A stretch of DNA of 64,000 bases, taken from positions 41,867 to 105,866 of the forward strand of contig JAOXRT010000131.1 in assembly GCA_025800365.1 (NCBI GenBank), in the 5' to 3' direction. This DNA comes from Cellvibrionaceae bacterium. GTDB taxonomy: Bacteria > Pseudomonadota > Gammaproteobacteria > Pseudomonadales > Cellvibrionaceae. Below, in pieces: positions 26,119 through 34,734 of the stretch. The translations under genes and the position numbers were made by a program. The notes under the pieces are model-generated. The model worked only from the letters and a program-made list of their open reading frames with translations. It had not been told where the DNA came from and made no database searches. Each line of letters starts with the position of its first letter. Within the stretch, counting starts at the first letter, position 1.

Positions 26119-28710
26119 ATGAACAGCAGTGAACACCCTAAAACAATAGAAAACTACCGGGTTCATGATGTCATTGGGCAGGGTGGCATGGGGGTGGTTT
26201 ACCTTGCGGAAGATGATCGCCTGCAAAGACAAGTGGCTATTAAGTGCATTAATGAACACATCGCTGATGAAGTATTAACGGAGCGTTTAAGACATGAAGC
26301 GCAATTGCTGGCTCAGCTGAACCATCCCAATATTGTTCAAGTTTACGACTTTATTGATAACCAAGATAACTTAGCCTTGGTTATGGAGTATGTTGAGGGG
26401 CGTACTTTAAGACAATACCTGCGTGAAAACCTATGTGACCAAAAACAGAAGCTATTATTTTTGGCGCAAATAGCTGATGGCTTAGCGGCCGCGCATAATG
26501 CAGGAATTGTCCATCGAGATCTTAAGCTGGATAACATTTTAATAAATCGCCAAGGTCTATTAAAGCTTACCGATTTTGGCATTGCTAAATCACAAGACCC
26601 CAACGTAACCAATCTTACTCAGCACGATGCCGTATCTGGAAGCTATAGTGCGATGTCGCCCGAGCAAATTCGTGGCGAGAAGGTTGGCCCTGGTAGTGAT
26701 TTGTTTGCTTTTGGTATTTTAGCGTGGCGCATATTACTGGGTAGGCACCCCTTCGGTGATGAAGCGGGCCAGCTATTAATGATTGAGAAAATACTCAATA
26801 ACACCCCCCAGCGCATGTCCGAGACGGAGGCGGATCTGCCAGCTGAGCTATGTCAGCTAATCGATAGTTTGCTTATAAAAGATCCTAAGCAAAGGCCTTC
26901 CAGTGCAAGCTGGTTGGCAAGACAGCTGCAGGTTTTATTGCCACAGGTTTCTGATGAGCTAAGCGGAGAAATGACGGCGCATAATATACTGCGCTCGGAT
27001 TTTAATATCCCCTCTCCTAAAGTTAACTACTGGGGGCGCATTTCCAAAGTAGTCGGGTTTAGCCTTGTGTTGGCTGTAGTTGCTTATATTGGAATTCGAT
27101 TCAACCCATTGGAGTTACTCTTTAAGCAGCCGGTAATGCATATTGCCGTGGTGGAACCAGAGTTAGAAGCCAGCGACCCTGCACAATTTAAAGATTTGAA
27201 AGCATCTGTGTTTTTGGCTCTCCAAGATGGAGTTAGAAGTCTACCAAATAGCCACTTGATTTCACCTGGTGAAGTTAATTCTGCACGCCGCAGTGGTGGC
27301 AAGTTAGGTACTGCGGTGGGTGCTGATATCGTTTTAAGCAGCCAGTTAAGTTGTGAGCAGCAAAGATGCCAATTAACGCTATCAGAGTTGTCGGGTGATC
27401 GCTGGGCTGTTCAACAACAGAATCGTCAGGCACTGCTGAATAAGAAGTTATTGGAAGTACATGGTCGCGGTCAGGAGGCGGTTAGGAAGTTGATGAGTGC
27501 GAGTGGCACGGCAATGCCGCTTGTGGAAGTGGTTTCCGAAGCGGATTATCAACAGTTTCTAGAATTAAAGCAGCTGCAAATAGATGACTCTAAATCTGCT
27601 CTTGAATTGCTCGATAAATTAGAAGCGATGCAGCGTAGGGCACCACGGTTTTGGCGGCTTTACCAACTCTATGCCGATGTGAGTTTGCAACAATATCGAT
27701 CTCAGAGTAGCGAAGTAATTCTGACCAAGCTGCAAGAAATGCTGAATAAAGCAGGACCATTGTTCTCACAAAGTGTTGATCTTCATAAGATCTGGTTTGA
27801 TATCTATTTGCTCAGTAAAGACTATAACAAGGCTGTGGGCAGTATTGAGTTGATGTCTAAACTATCCTTAGACCCTTGGGATAGTGAACGAATGTTGGCC
27901 CAGGTTGAAATGGCCCGAGGTGATACCACGGCGGCAATAGAAAAATTTAGTAAACGATTGCAGTTGCGAAGCAGTAGCCAAGCGTATAGAGACTTGGCCG
28001 AGGCCTACTGGAAAGCTGGAAATAAAGAAGAAGCGGTAGCTAATGTCCAAGAAAGCTTAAAATACAGCCCTGAAGACATGCAGAGCCACAGCTTGTTGGC
28101 GAGCATTTTTATGGCCAGCGGTGATTTCTCTGCTGCTAAAGAAATGTATCTGGAAATATTAGCAAAACATCCGGTTGTTAGCGTTTACGAAAGTCTTGGT
28201 CTACTGGCTCTATTAGAGAGGGACTACAGCTCGGCAATAGACTACTTTTCAAAGGCAAAGCGACTAAAGCCAAAGGAGCGTTTATATTCATTGTACCTTG
28301 GCGACAGTTATCTCTTGGCTGGCAATCTGCAAGCTGCGCAAGCAGAGTTTGAAAATGTAGCATCTTTCGATGTTGCAGAGGGCAATGCAAGCGAATTGAG
28401 TTATCAGGCTAGGTCTTTGATTCAAATGGGCGAGACCATGGCTTCCTTGAGAATTCTTCAAAAAGCACAGGCGGTGGATGCTTCGAATAAAAGTGTAGCT
28501 TTCGCATCGGCAATTGTGTATAGCAAGGTTGGGAACTATGACTCTAGTTTGTTGTGGATTGAAACGGCAATAGACATAGGTATACAGAAGAACTGGTTTG
28601 CCTTGCCGTGGTTTGATGTTTTATGTAAATCAGAAAAATCAGTTAAAGAGTTTGAAGATATTACTGGTTTGAATTGCCCCTTTTCGCCCCTCAAAAGCGC
28701 TGCCCTTTAA
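26119..28710 (+). CDS. Transmembrane serine/threonine kinase with TPR sensor region (copy 1)
   Basis: An 863-residue PknB-like kinase. The kinase domain (about residues 14-275) has the glycine loop IGQGGMGVVYLAED, VAIKCI with the catalytic Lys, the catalytic loop HRDLKLDNILI, DFGIAK, and SAMSPEQIRGE. One membrane helix lies at about 310-328. The extracytoplasmic part begins with a region like the TolB-N/CadC-type domain (IAVVEPELEA...) and carries Cys pair 412/417. A row of TPR repeats (about 560-800) follows, then an end motif WFALPWFDVLC with a last Cys 17 residues on. All catalytic residues are present, so it should be active. It follows the FHA gene by 3 bases and precedes copy 2 by 43. 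Confidence 0.93.
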   Translation: MNSSEHPKTIENYRVHDVIGQGGMGVVYLAEDDRLQRQVAIKCINEHIADEVLTERLRHEAQLLAQLNHPNIVQVYDFIDNQDNLALVMEYVEGRTLRQYLRENLCDQKQKLLFLAQIADGLAAAHNAGIVHRDLKLDNILINRQGLLKLTDFGIAKSQDPNVTNLTQHDAVSGSYSAMSPEQIRGEKVGPGSDLFAFGILAWRILLGRHPFGDEAGQLLMIEKILNNTPQRMSETEADLPAELCQLIDSLLIKDPKQRPSSASWLARQLQVLLPQVSDELSGEMTAHNILRSDFNIPSPKVNYWGRISKVVGFSLVLAVVAYIGIRFNPLELLFKQPVMHIAVVEPELEASDPAQFKDLKASVFLALQDGVRSLPNSHLISPGEVNSARRSGGKLGTAVGADIVLSSQLSCEQQRCQLTLSELSGDRWAVQQQNRQALLNKKLLEVHGRGQEAVRKLMSASGTAMPLVEVVSEADYQQFLELKQLQIDDSKSALELLDKLEAMQRRAPRFWRLYQLYADVSLQQYRSQSSEVILTKLQEMLNKAGPLFSQSVDLHKIWFDIYLLSKDYNKAVGSIELMSKLSLDPWDSERMLAQVEMARGDTTAAIEKFSKRLQLRSSSQAYRDLAEAYWKAGNKEEAVANVQESLKYSPEDMQSHSLLASIFMASGDFSAAKEMYLEILAKHPVVSVYESLGLLALLERDYSSAIDYFSKAKRLKPKERLYSLYLGDSYLLAGNLQAAQAEFENVASFDVAEGNASELSYQARSLIQMGETMASLRILQKAQAVDASNKSVAFASAIVYSKVGNYDSSLLWIETAIDIGIQKNWFALPWFDVLCKSEKSVKEFEDITGLNCPFSPLKSAAL

Positions 28711-28753
28711 GTTGTGTAGTAACGAAATTCGCAAAGAAGCGTAGTAGATCCAC

Positions 28754-31285
28754 ATGAAAGAGATCGATTGCCCAGAAAAAATCTCCCATTATCGCATTCT
28801 TGGTGTTCTTGGTCGTGGTGCAATGGGGGTTGTATACCTTGCAGAAGACGCTCGTTTAAAGCGTAAAGTGGCAATTAAGTGTTTACACAAAAGTCAGCAT
28901 GCTGAGGTTTTGATTCAACGCTTACGCCGCGAAGCTAAATCGCTGGCAAAGCTTGATCATCCAAATGTAGTAAAAGTCTATGATCTGATAGAGCAAAAGG
29001 GTGATGTCGCTCTTGTTATGGAGTATGTGGAGGGCCAATCACTTAATCAGCGAATAAAAGGTTTTCATTTATCACTACGTCAAAAATTGGCATTGCTTGT
29101 CCAAATCTTAGATGGCCTTTCCGCGGCGCATAGAGCGGGCATTATCCATCGTGACCTGAAGCTGGATAACATTTTAGTAGATATAGATGGGCATGCAAAA
29201 ATTGGTGATTTTGGTATTGCAAAAAAGCAGTCAGAAGAAACAGTTGAACTAAGTAGACATGGTGGAGTTTTAGGAAGCCTAGCTGCTATGTCCCCAGAGC
29301 AAATACGTGGTGAAGACCTAACGGAGGCGAGTGATATATTCTCTTTTGGCATGATTGCTTGGCAAATACTAAAGGAAAGGCATCCGTTTCAGGCCGAAAA
29401 TGAATTGCTGAAAGTAGAGAAAATACTTAATGAGCCGGCTGCCTCTTTTCAAGAGGAGGGACTGCCGAAAGATCTGGTCGAACACTTAGATAAAACTCTG
29501 GTAAAAGATCCGGCAAATCGGGCTTCTGATATTTCAGAGATAATTAAGTTACTGAGAGCATGCTCAAAAAACTTGAATGAAAGTGAGAGCGATCCAACTT
29601 TGACTAATGTGAGCGAGCTGTTTAGGAAGAAGTCTTTCAAAGATGTTCGGCGCAAATTGTTAATTGCCGTCTCCGCACTCCTTTTGATAACTATTCTTAG
29701 CTTCATTTTGATCAGCCATATTAAACCTGAGAACGAAACCGTCTACGTGGCAGTCTTACCCCCCGTTTTACATGTGGAAGATAGCCTTAGCTATGCCGAA
29801 GTTCAGAAGACTGTTTATGACGCTTTACAGGAAGGCGTTATCAACTTAGATGATAGTTATCTGATTCCAGCTTTTGAGGTGGCGGATTATCTTGAGGAAA
29901 TTGATCAAATATTCTCCGCATTGTCTGCGGATGCGGTTTTAAAAAGTGAGCTAAGCTGTCGAGACTTTCGTTGCGACTTAAATTTGATTTTAGAGTCGTC
30001 TAAGGGAGAGGTATCAAGAAGGCTCGACCATATCGTGGATCCTAAACTGTTGGAGATTCATCGTCTAACTCAGTTAAACCTAGCTGAGTTATTCCCGGGG
30101 AGGAAAGGGCTGCTCGCCTTGAGCGAGGTGGTTAGCGAACAGGACTATAAAGAATATGTAAAACTGAATTCTAACTCCCAGGAAAGTGAAAGCAATTATA
30201 CTGAGCTGATTTTCCAGCTTCAGGGCTTGATTTCCCGGGCTCCTGATTTTGAGCCTTTGTATGAATTATTGATAAAAATTAGTCTTGATCAATACAGTGA
30301 AACAAAAGATGAGTCATTTAAGGAACTCATTCTAGAAGCTCTGAAAACGGCAGAATACTCAAAAATTAATCGCAATAAACTAGGTCTACTACGAGCTGAA
30401 GTATATGCGGAAATTGGCCAGCTTGATCAGGCTTTGAAAGAAGTATCTAAGCTGGAGAATGATTTTGGAGATATCAGGCAGATTCATACCCTTAAAGGGC
30501 TGGTAGAGGAAAAACGCGAAAACTACAAAACAGCAGTTTTTCATTTTCAAGCGGCTAGTGAGCTTAGACCGAGTGTGCGGGCATATCGGGATATGGCAAT
30601 AAACTACTGGTATTTAGGAAATGTGGACAAGGCCATTTCTTCTCTAAATAAAGCGCTCGAAATAAATCCTAAAGATATGCGTGCGAGCCTATCTCTGGCG
30701 GCGTTCTACATGACAAAAGGAGATCTAGACAAAGCAGAAGAGCTTTATCTAGAATTTGAAGAAAAGTCACAGGTAAGTTCAACAGTCGTAAATATCGGTT
30801 TGCTGTACATGCTTAAAAGGCAATATAAAAAAGCCGAAAAGTACTTAATACTTGCTGGGCAGAAAACACAAAAAGAAGGTAACTGGAGGTTAAATCTAGC
30901 GGATAATTACTTGTTGCAAGGGAATGACGAAAAAGCTAAAGAGCACTATTTAATATTGATTGATTCTTTGAAGTTTGAAAATGACAGCGATAGCCTAGCA
31001 GGCTTGGCCCAGGCCTATATTCACACGGGGGACTCAAAAAAAGCTTTGGAGGCTCTACAGGGTGCAAAGCAAATATCACCTAATAATTCCGATACTCTTT
31101 ATGCAGAGGCCATTGTGTATACCAAGCTATTAGATTTCTCATCCGCATTACTAGCGGCGGAAAAGTCAATAGAGCTTGGCGTTGGAAAAGTGTGGTACCT
31201 ACTTTCTTGGTTTGATCCCATTTGTGAAAGCGAAGATTATCGAAAACAGTTTATGGAGCTTACAGGCAACCCTTGCTTAATTTAG
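28754..31285 (+). CDS. Transmembrane serine/threonine kinase with TPR sensor region (copy 2)
   Basis: An 843-residue paralogue of the preceding gene. The kinase domain (about 12-270) contains LGRGAMGVVYLAED, VAIKCL, HRDLKLDNILV, DFGIAKK and AAMSPEQIRGE. A juxtamembrane DPTLT lies at about 280-284. One membrane helix lies at about 302-321. The periplasmic region starts VYVAVLPPVLHVEDSL (TolB-N-like) and has Cys 402/407; TPR repeats follow, and it ends WYLLSWFDPIC plus a terminal Cys 17 residues on. The kinase half is closer to copy 3 than to copy 1. It shares the transcript direction with copy 1; a 299-base gap to copy 3 may contain another promoter. Confidence 0.93.
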   Translation: MKEIDCPEKISHYRILGVLGRGAMGVVYLAEDARLKRKVAIKCLHKSQHAEVLIQRLRREAKSLAKLDHPNVVKVYDLIEQKGDVALVMEYVEGQSLNQRIKGFHLSLRQKLALLVQILDGLSAAHRAGIIHRDLKLDNILVDIDGHAKIGDFGIAKKQSEETVELSRHGGVLGSLAAMSPEQIRGEDLTEASDIFSFGMIAWQILKERHPFQAENELLKVEKILNEPAASFQEEGLPKDLVEHLDKTLVKDPANRASDISEIIKLLRACSKNLNESESDPTLTNVSELFRKKSFKDVRRKLLIAVSALLLITILSFILISHIKPENETVYVAVLPPVLHVEDSLSYAEVQKTVYDALQEGVINLDDSYLIPAFEVADYLEEIDQIFSALSADAVLKSELSCRDFRCDLNLILESSKGEVSRRLDHIVDPKLLEIHRLTQLNLAELFPGRKGLLALSEVVSEQDYKEYVKLNSNSQESESNYTELIFQLQGLISRAPDFEPLYELLIKISLDQYSETKDESFKELILEALKTAEYSKINRNKLGLLRAEVYAEIGQLDQALKEVSKLENDFGDIRQIHTLKGLVEEKRENYKTAVFHFQAASELRPSVRAYRDMAINYWYLGNVDKAISSLNKALEINPKDMRASLSLAAFYMTKGDLDKAEELYLEFEEKSQVSSTVVNIGLLYMLKRQYKKAEKYLILAGQKTQKEGNWRLNLADNYLLQGNDEKAKEHYLILIDSLKFENDSDSLAGLAQAYIHTGDSKKALEALQGAKQISPNNSDTLYAEAIVYTKLLDFSSALLAAEKSIELGVGKVWYLLSWFDPICESEDYRKQFMELTGNPCLI

Positions 31286-31584
31286 CCCGCATGAATTAAA
31301 AGCTTGTTCTAAGCATATAAGCGTGAATCCAAGTAAACATTTATTGTTTCAGAAAAACACATCAACATAGCGTCTATCTTGGGGTATAGGCTCACAAACT
31401 GGCGGAAACTCCCGCTTGAGCCCGGCTAAGCCAACACCAGCGATATGCCCGTGTTTACATTCATGGGCAAAACTCATAGTTATGACTATTTAGCTGCTAT
31501 CGTATTTCTGCTACTTTAATGGCTACCTCATACTCTCAAGACAAAACCATTTTAGTGTGAATTGGATCACAATAAGAAGACGCT
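31286..31584. other. Gap between kinase copies 2 and 3
   Basis: Just under 300 bases with no convincing reading frame. Short inverted segments occur around 31400-31425 (GGCGGAAACTCCCGC), but no clear terminator with a T run was found. It probably carries a separate promoter for copy 3. Confidence 0.4.
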
Positions 31585-34113
31585 ATGAAGCACCCAGATC
31601 GTCCAGACAGCATCGCTCATTACAACATCTTAAGTACCCTTGGGCGTGGGGGGATGGGGATTGTATATCTAGCGGAAGATCGTCGCCTAAAGCGCAAAGT
31701 GGCTATTAAATGCCTTTATAAGCAGCAATCCGAAGCTTTGATGGAGCGTTTACGCCGCGAAGCCAAAGTGCTTGCCAAATTAAACCATCCAAACGTGGTT
31801 CAGATTTACGATGTCATTGATCAGGGTGATGAATTTGCTTTGGTCATGGAGTACGTGGAAGGCCGCTCTCTTTGTCGACATCTTAAAGAAAATGATCTTA
31901 GTCAACGCCAGCAACTGGCTGTGCTCGTTCAAATTTTAGACGGCTTGGCGGCAGCTCATAGCCAGGGAATCATTCATAGGGATTTAAAGCTCGATAATAT
32001 TTTAATCGACGCTCGTGGCCGAGCAAAAATTGGTGATTTTGGTATTGCCAAGCGTCAATCTGGGGACACTATCGAGCTAACTAAGCACAACAATATCTCG
32101 GGCAGCCTGGCGGCAATGTCGCCAGAGCAGATCAGAGGTGAAAAACTAACGGCTGCAAGTGATATCTTTTCTTTTGGCATTGTAGCTTGGCAAATACTCA
32201 GAGAATGCCACCCTTTTGAGGCTGAGAGTGAACTGCTTAAAGTCGAAAAAATTCTGAATATGCCAGCCCCTTCCCTAGCCTGTGAAAGTTTACCAAGTGG
32301 TTTTACGGATTGCTTAGATGCATGTCTTGAAAAGAGCCCAGATAAGCGGCCGCAAGACATCCCTGAATTGATCAGAACTTTAAAGTCACATTCAGTACAG
32401 CTTAGTGATAAGGTGGACGACCCCACACTTACCCTATATGGGGGTAGCTACAAGGCGATATCAAATAATTTAAGTTGGATAAAACTGGCAGCTTATTTAA
32501 CGTCTGTGGTTCTATTGGTTTTTATCGCGCTAGAGCTTTATCGCTGGTCCCAGCCTGAGCCTGAAACTATTTATGTTGCAGTGCTGCCAACAAAGAAAGT
32601 ATTTAAGGATGGTTTAGACTATCAGTTTACTTCAAAAACTGTGCAGGACGCCCTCAATGATGGAGTGATACGAGCGAGAAATGCCCATTTAATTTCGGAA
32701 AAAGATACTGTTTCCTACAAGGAAAACCTAAGTGATATTTTTACGGATTTAGGTGCTGATATGCTCATACAAAGTGAACTGGAGTGTCAACGATTGCTTT
32801 GCGAGCTGCGGCTTAGAAATATCCGAAAGGGAGTAAAGGATAAATCAAGTACGATAGAATTAGTGGATGAGAGCCCGCTACAAATCTATGAGATTGTTCA
32901 AAAGAATTTGGCCACTCTTTTTGAGTTTCCAAGGGGAATAATCTCTCTTAGCGAAGCTATTGATGAAAAAGCTTATCGCAGTTATGTCGAGAGCCGCTTA
33001 GGGCATGAAAATGGAAGTTTGACAAAAGCTGAGGCCTTATCTAGTCTGGCCCAGTTGATAGAATCTTACCCTAAGTTCGAGCCTGCATTAGCCCATTACG
33101 TCCACCTTTCTTTAGATACCTACCACGAAACCCAAGATGAATCTTTCGTCAATAAATTAAAGGAAGTTATCGAAGTAGCTAAGTCAAATAATTCAGATAG
33201 CCTGATTCTAAGGCGATTGGAGGCGGAATTTCTCACTGAAATCTCAGATTTCGAAAGAGCAGAGATGGCAATTTCTGCTTTTCGAAGTTTAGGTGGAGGC
33301 GAGCGTGACAAGGAATTTTTGCTTGGTATGCTGGAAAGAGCAAGGGAAAACTATGATCAATCAATTGGACACTTTGAGATTGCTTTGCAATATAGAGAGG
33401 CTCCAGAGTTGTACTACAATATTTCATTAATTTTGTGGTTGCAGGGAAAATCTAAAGAATCCATAGAAAAACTAAATGAAGCGGCGAAGAAGTATCCTGG
33501 TAACATGGATATCAGCTATTTTAAGGCCTATGTTCTTACATATTTGGGTGGCTTAGATGAGGCTGAAGAGATTTACCTGAATCAGGTCAAGGTTTCTCCA
33601 ACTAGTTTTGCACATGCGAATCTGGGTCTCGTATACATGTTGAAGAGAGAGTACCTTCTGGCTGAAGAACAATTGTTAATCTCAAAGAAGTTAAGCCCAA
33701 GTGGAGATGGCTGGATTCTAAACTTGGCTGATAATTATCTACTTATGGGAAAAACAAAAGAGGCCGGCGAGCTTTATGAGAAAATCTTGAGCGATCGACA
33801 AGGAAAAAGTGATGTGAGAGACCTCATACCTAGGTCGCAAGCTTTTGCCCACTTGGGAGACTTAAAAAATGCTCTAAGGGAAGTTCGAAAGGCAAAAGAG
33901 ATTGTACCGAGGAGCCCTGATGTGGCTTATACAGAAGCGCTTATTTTTACAAAAATGAAGGACTACTTGTCGGCAATCGTGGCTATTGAAAACTCGCTTG
34001 AATACGGAAATGATAAAATTTGGTTTTCTATGTCTTGGTTTGATGAGCTTTGTAAAGATCCGAATCATGGTGCGAAATTTACAAAGCTCACCGAGCTTAA
34101 ATGTGAACCCTAA
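31585..34113 (+). CDS. Transmembrane serine/threonine kinase with TPR sensor region (copy 3)
   Basis: An 842-residue paralogue. The kinase domain (about 12-270) has LGRGGMGIVYLAED, VAIKCL, HRDLKLDNILI, DFGIAKR and AAMSPEQIRGE. DPTLT is at about 279-283, and the membrane helix is at about 299-318. The periplasmic part begins IYVAVLPTKKVF, has Cys 401/406, TPR repeats, and the end motif WFSMSWFDELC with a final Cys 17 residues later. Kinase sequence is well conserved among the copies while the TPR region has drifted, which suggests different ligands or partners for the sensor part. It is convergent with a small unknown gene whose stop is 6 bases away. Confidence 0.93.
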   Translation: MKHPDRPDSIAHYNILSTLGRGGMGIVYLAEDRRLKRKVAIKCLYKQQSEALMERLRREAKVLAKLNHPNVVQIYDVIDQGDEFALVMEYVEGRSLCRHLKENDLSQRQQLAVLVQILDGLAAAHSQGIIHRDLKLDNILIDARGRAKIGDFGIAKRQSGDTIELTKHNNISGSLAAMSPEQIRGEKLTAASDIFSFGIVAWQILRECHPFEAESELLKVEKILNMPAPSLACESLPSGFTDCLDACLEKSPDKRPQDIPELIRTLKSHSVQLSDKVDDPTLTLYGGSYKAISNNLSWIKLAAYLTSVVLLVFIALELYRWSQPEPETIYVAVLPTKKVFKDGLDYQFTSKTVQDALNDGVIRARNAHLISEKDTVSYKENLSDIFTDLGADMLIQSELECQRLLCELRLRNIRKGVKDKSSTIELVDESPLQIYEIVQKNLATLFEFPRGIISLSEAIDEKAYRSYVESRLGHENGSLTKAEALSSLAQLIESYPKFEPALAHYVHLSLDTYHETQDESFVNKLKEVIEVAKSNNSDSLILRRLEAEFLTEISDFERAEMAISAFRSLGGGERDKEFLLGMLERARENYDQSIGHFEIALQYREAPELYYNISLILWLQGKSKESIEKLNEAAKKYPGNMDISYFKAYVLTYLGGLDEAEEIYLNQVKVSPTSFAHANLGLVYMLKREYLLAEEQLLISKKLSPSGDGWILNLADNYLLMGKTKEAGELYEKILSDRQGKSDVRDLIPRSQAFAHLGDLKNALREVRKAKEIVPRSPDVAYTEALIFTKMKDYLSAIVAIENSLEYGNDKIWFSMSWFDELCKDPNHGAKFTKLTELKCEP

Positions 34114-34119
34114 CAAGGT

Positions 34120-34599
34120 TTAGCGTTGAATATTTCCTTTAGGATCTGGAGATTGGTAAATAGTTGTAGTCCCGTTTTCACTAACGTGGGCTGCAACAAA
34201 AGAAAAGCCAACGGTTTCGTCAAGATTCCCCAGGCTTTGAATGTAAGCCTTTAATACCTTGCCGTTGCCGCCAATTTCTGTTCTTACATCATGTAGAACA
34301 TCGGCGGTATTCTCTTCGTTTTTACAGCTTTTGGTTCCTTCCATAGCAAAGCGCCAACCAGGTTTATTCATGGTGACTACTAATACACATAATTCCGATT
34401 GCTTTTGTAGCCATGAGGAGTTTTTATCAAAAACAACGGAGAAATCATCGGCATCTTGGCAATTTCCATTCTCGTCAATTTGGCTAAACTTCCACTCCCC
34501 AGCTACGTCACCATCGGGCAAGCTAGGCTCTAATGTGAAATTATGGATGCAGCCTTGGCCCTGAGGGACCTTAATTACTAATGTACTTGCAGTAGACAT
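34120..34599 (-). CDS. Unknown 159-residue protein beside the kinase cluster
   Basis: I do not recognise this protein. It has no signal peptide or membrane segment and reads as beta-rich, opening STASTLVIKVPQGQGCIHNF. It contains four cysteines in the first two thirds (GQGC, GNCQDA, ELCVLV, KSCKNE). The ATG at 34599 follows an AAAGGAAGAC ribosome site, and codon use is like its neighbours, so it is probably real. It is convergent with kinase copy 3. A link with the kinase system is possible from position only. Confidence 0.6.
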   Translation of the reverse strand: MSTASTLVIKVPQGQGCIHNFTLEPSLPDGDVAGEWKFSQIDENGNCQDADDFSVVFDKNSSWLQKQSELCVLVVTMNKPGWRFAMEGTKSCKNEENTADVLHDVRTEIGGNGKVLKAYIQSLGNLDETVGFSFVAAHVSENGTTTIYQSPDPKGNIQR

Positions 34600-34639
34600 A
34601 AGAGTCTTCCTTTTGCTGTTATTTTTTTAGATCAGAGCA

Positions 34640-34669
34640 GCAGGGAGCCTACTTAGGCGGCGTCCCTGC
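34640..34669. promoter_or_regulatory. Hairpin upstream of the unknown protein gene
   Basis: GCAGGGA at 34640-34646 pairs with TCCCTGC at 34663-34669, with an inner GCCT/AGGC stem and a 4-base bulge. It lies 41 bases upstream of the minus-strand start at 34599 and could be a leader structure or a terminator. Confidence 0.3.
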
Positions 34670-34684
34670 GGCCATTACGAGTTA

Positions 34685-34710
34685 TTACAGCCCCTTACAG
34701 TGGGCTGTAA
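34685..34710 (-). terminator. Hairpin after the YbaK-HDOD gene
   Basis: A 9-bp stem, TTACAGCCC at 34685-34693 with GGGCTGTAA at 34702-34710, 25 bases beyond the minus-strand stop at 34735. The downstream T content is moderate. Confidence 0.45.
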
Positions 34711-34734
34711 CAATTTGAGGAATAGTTAAAGTCT

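Noticed and set aside
31286-31584. A riboswitch or small RNA between kinase copies 2 and 3
   Set aside because: Only short, weak inverted segments; no conserved riboswitch core or terminator recognised.
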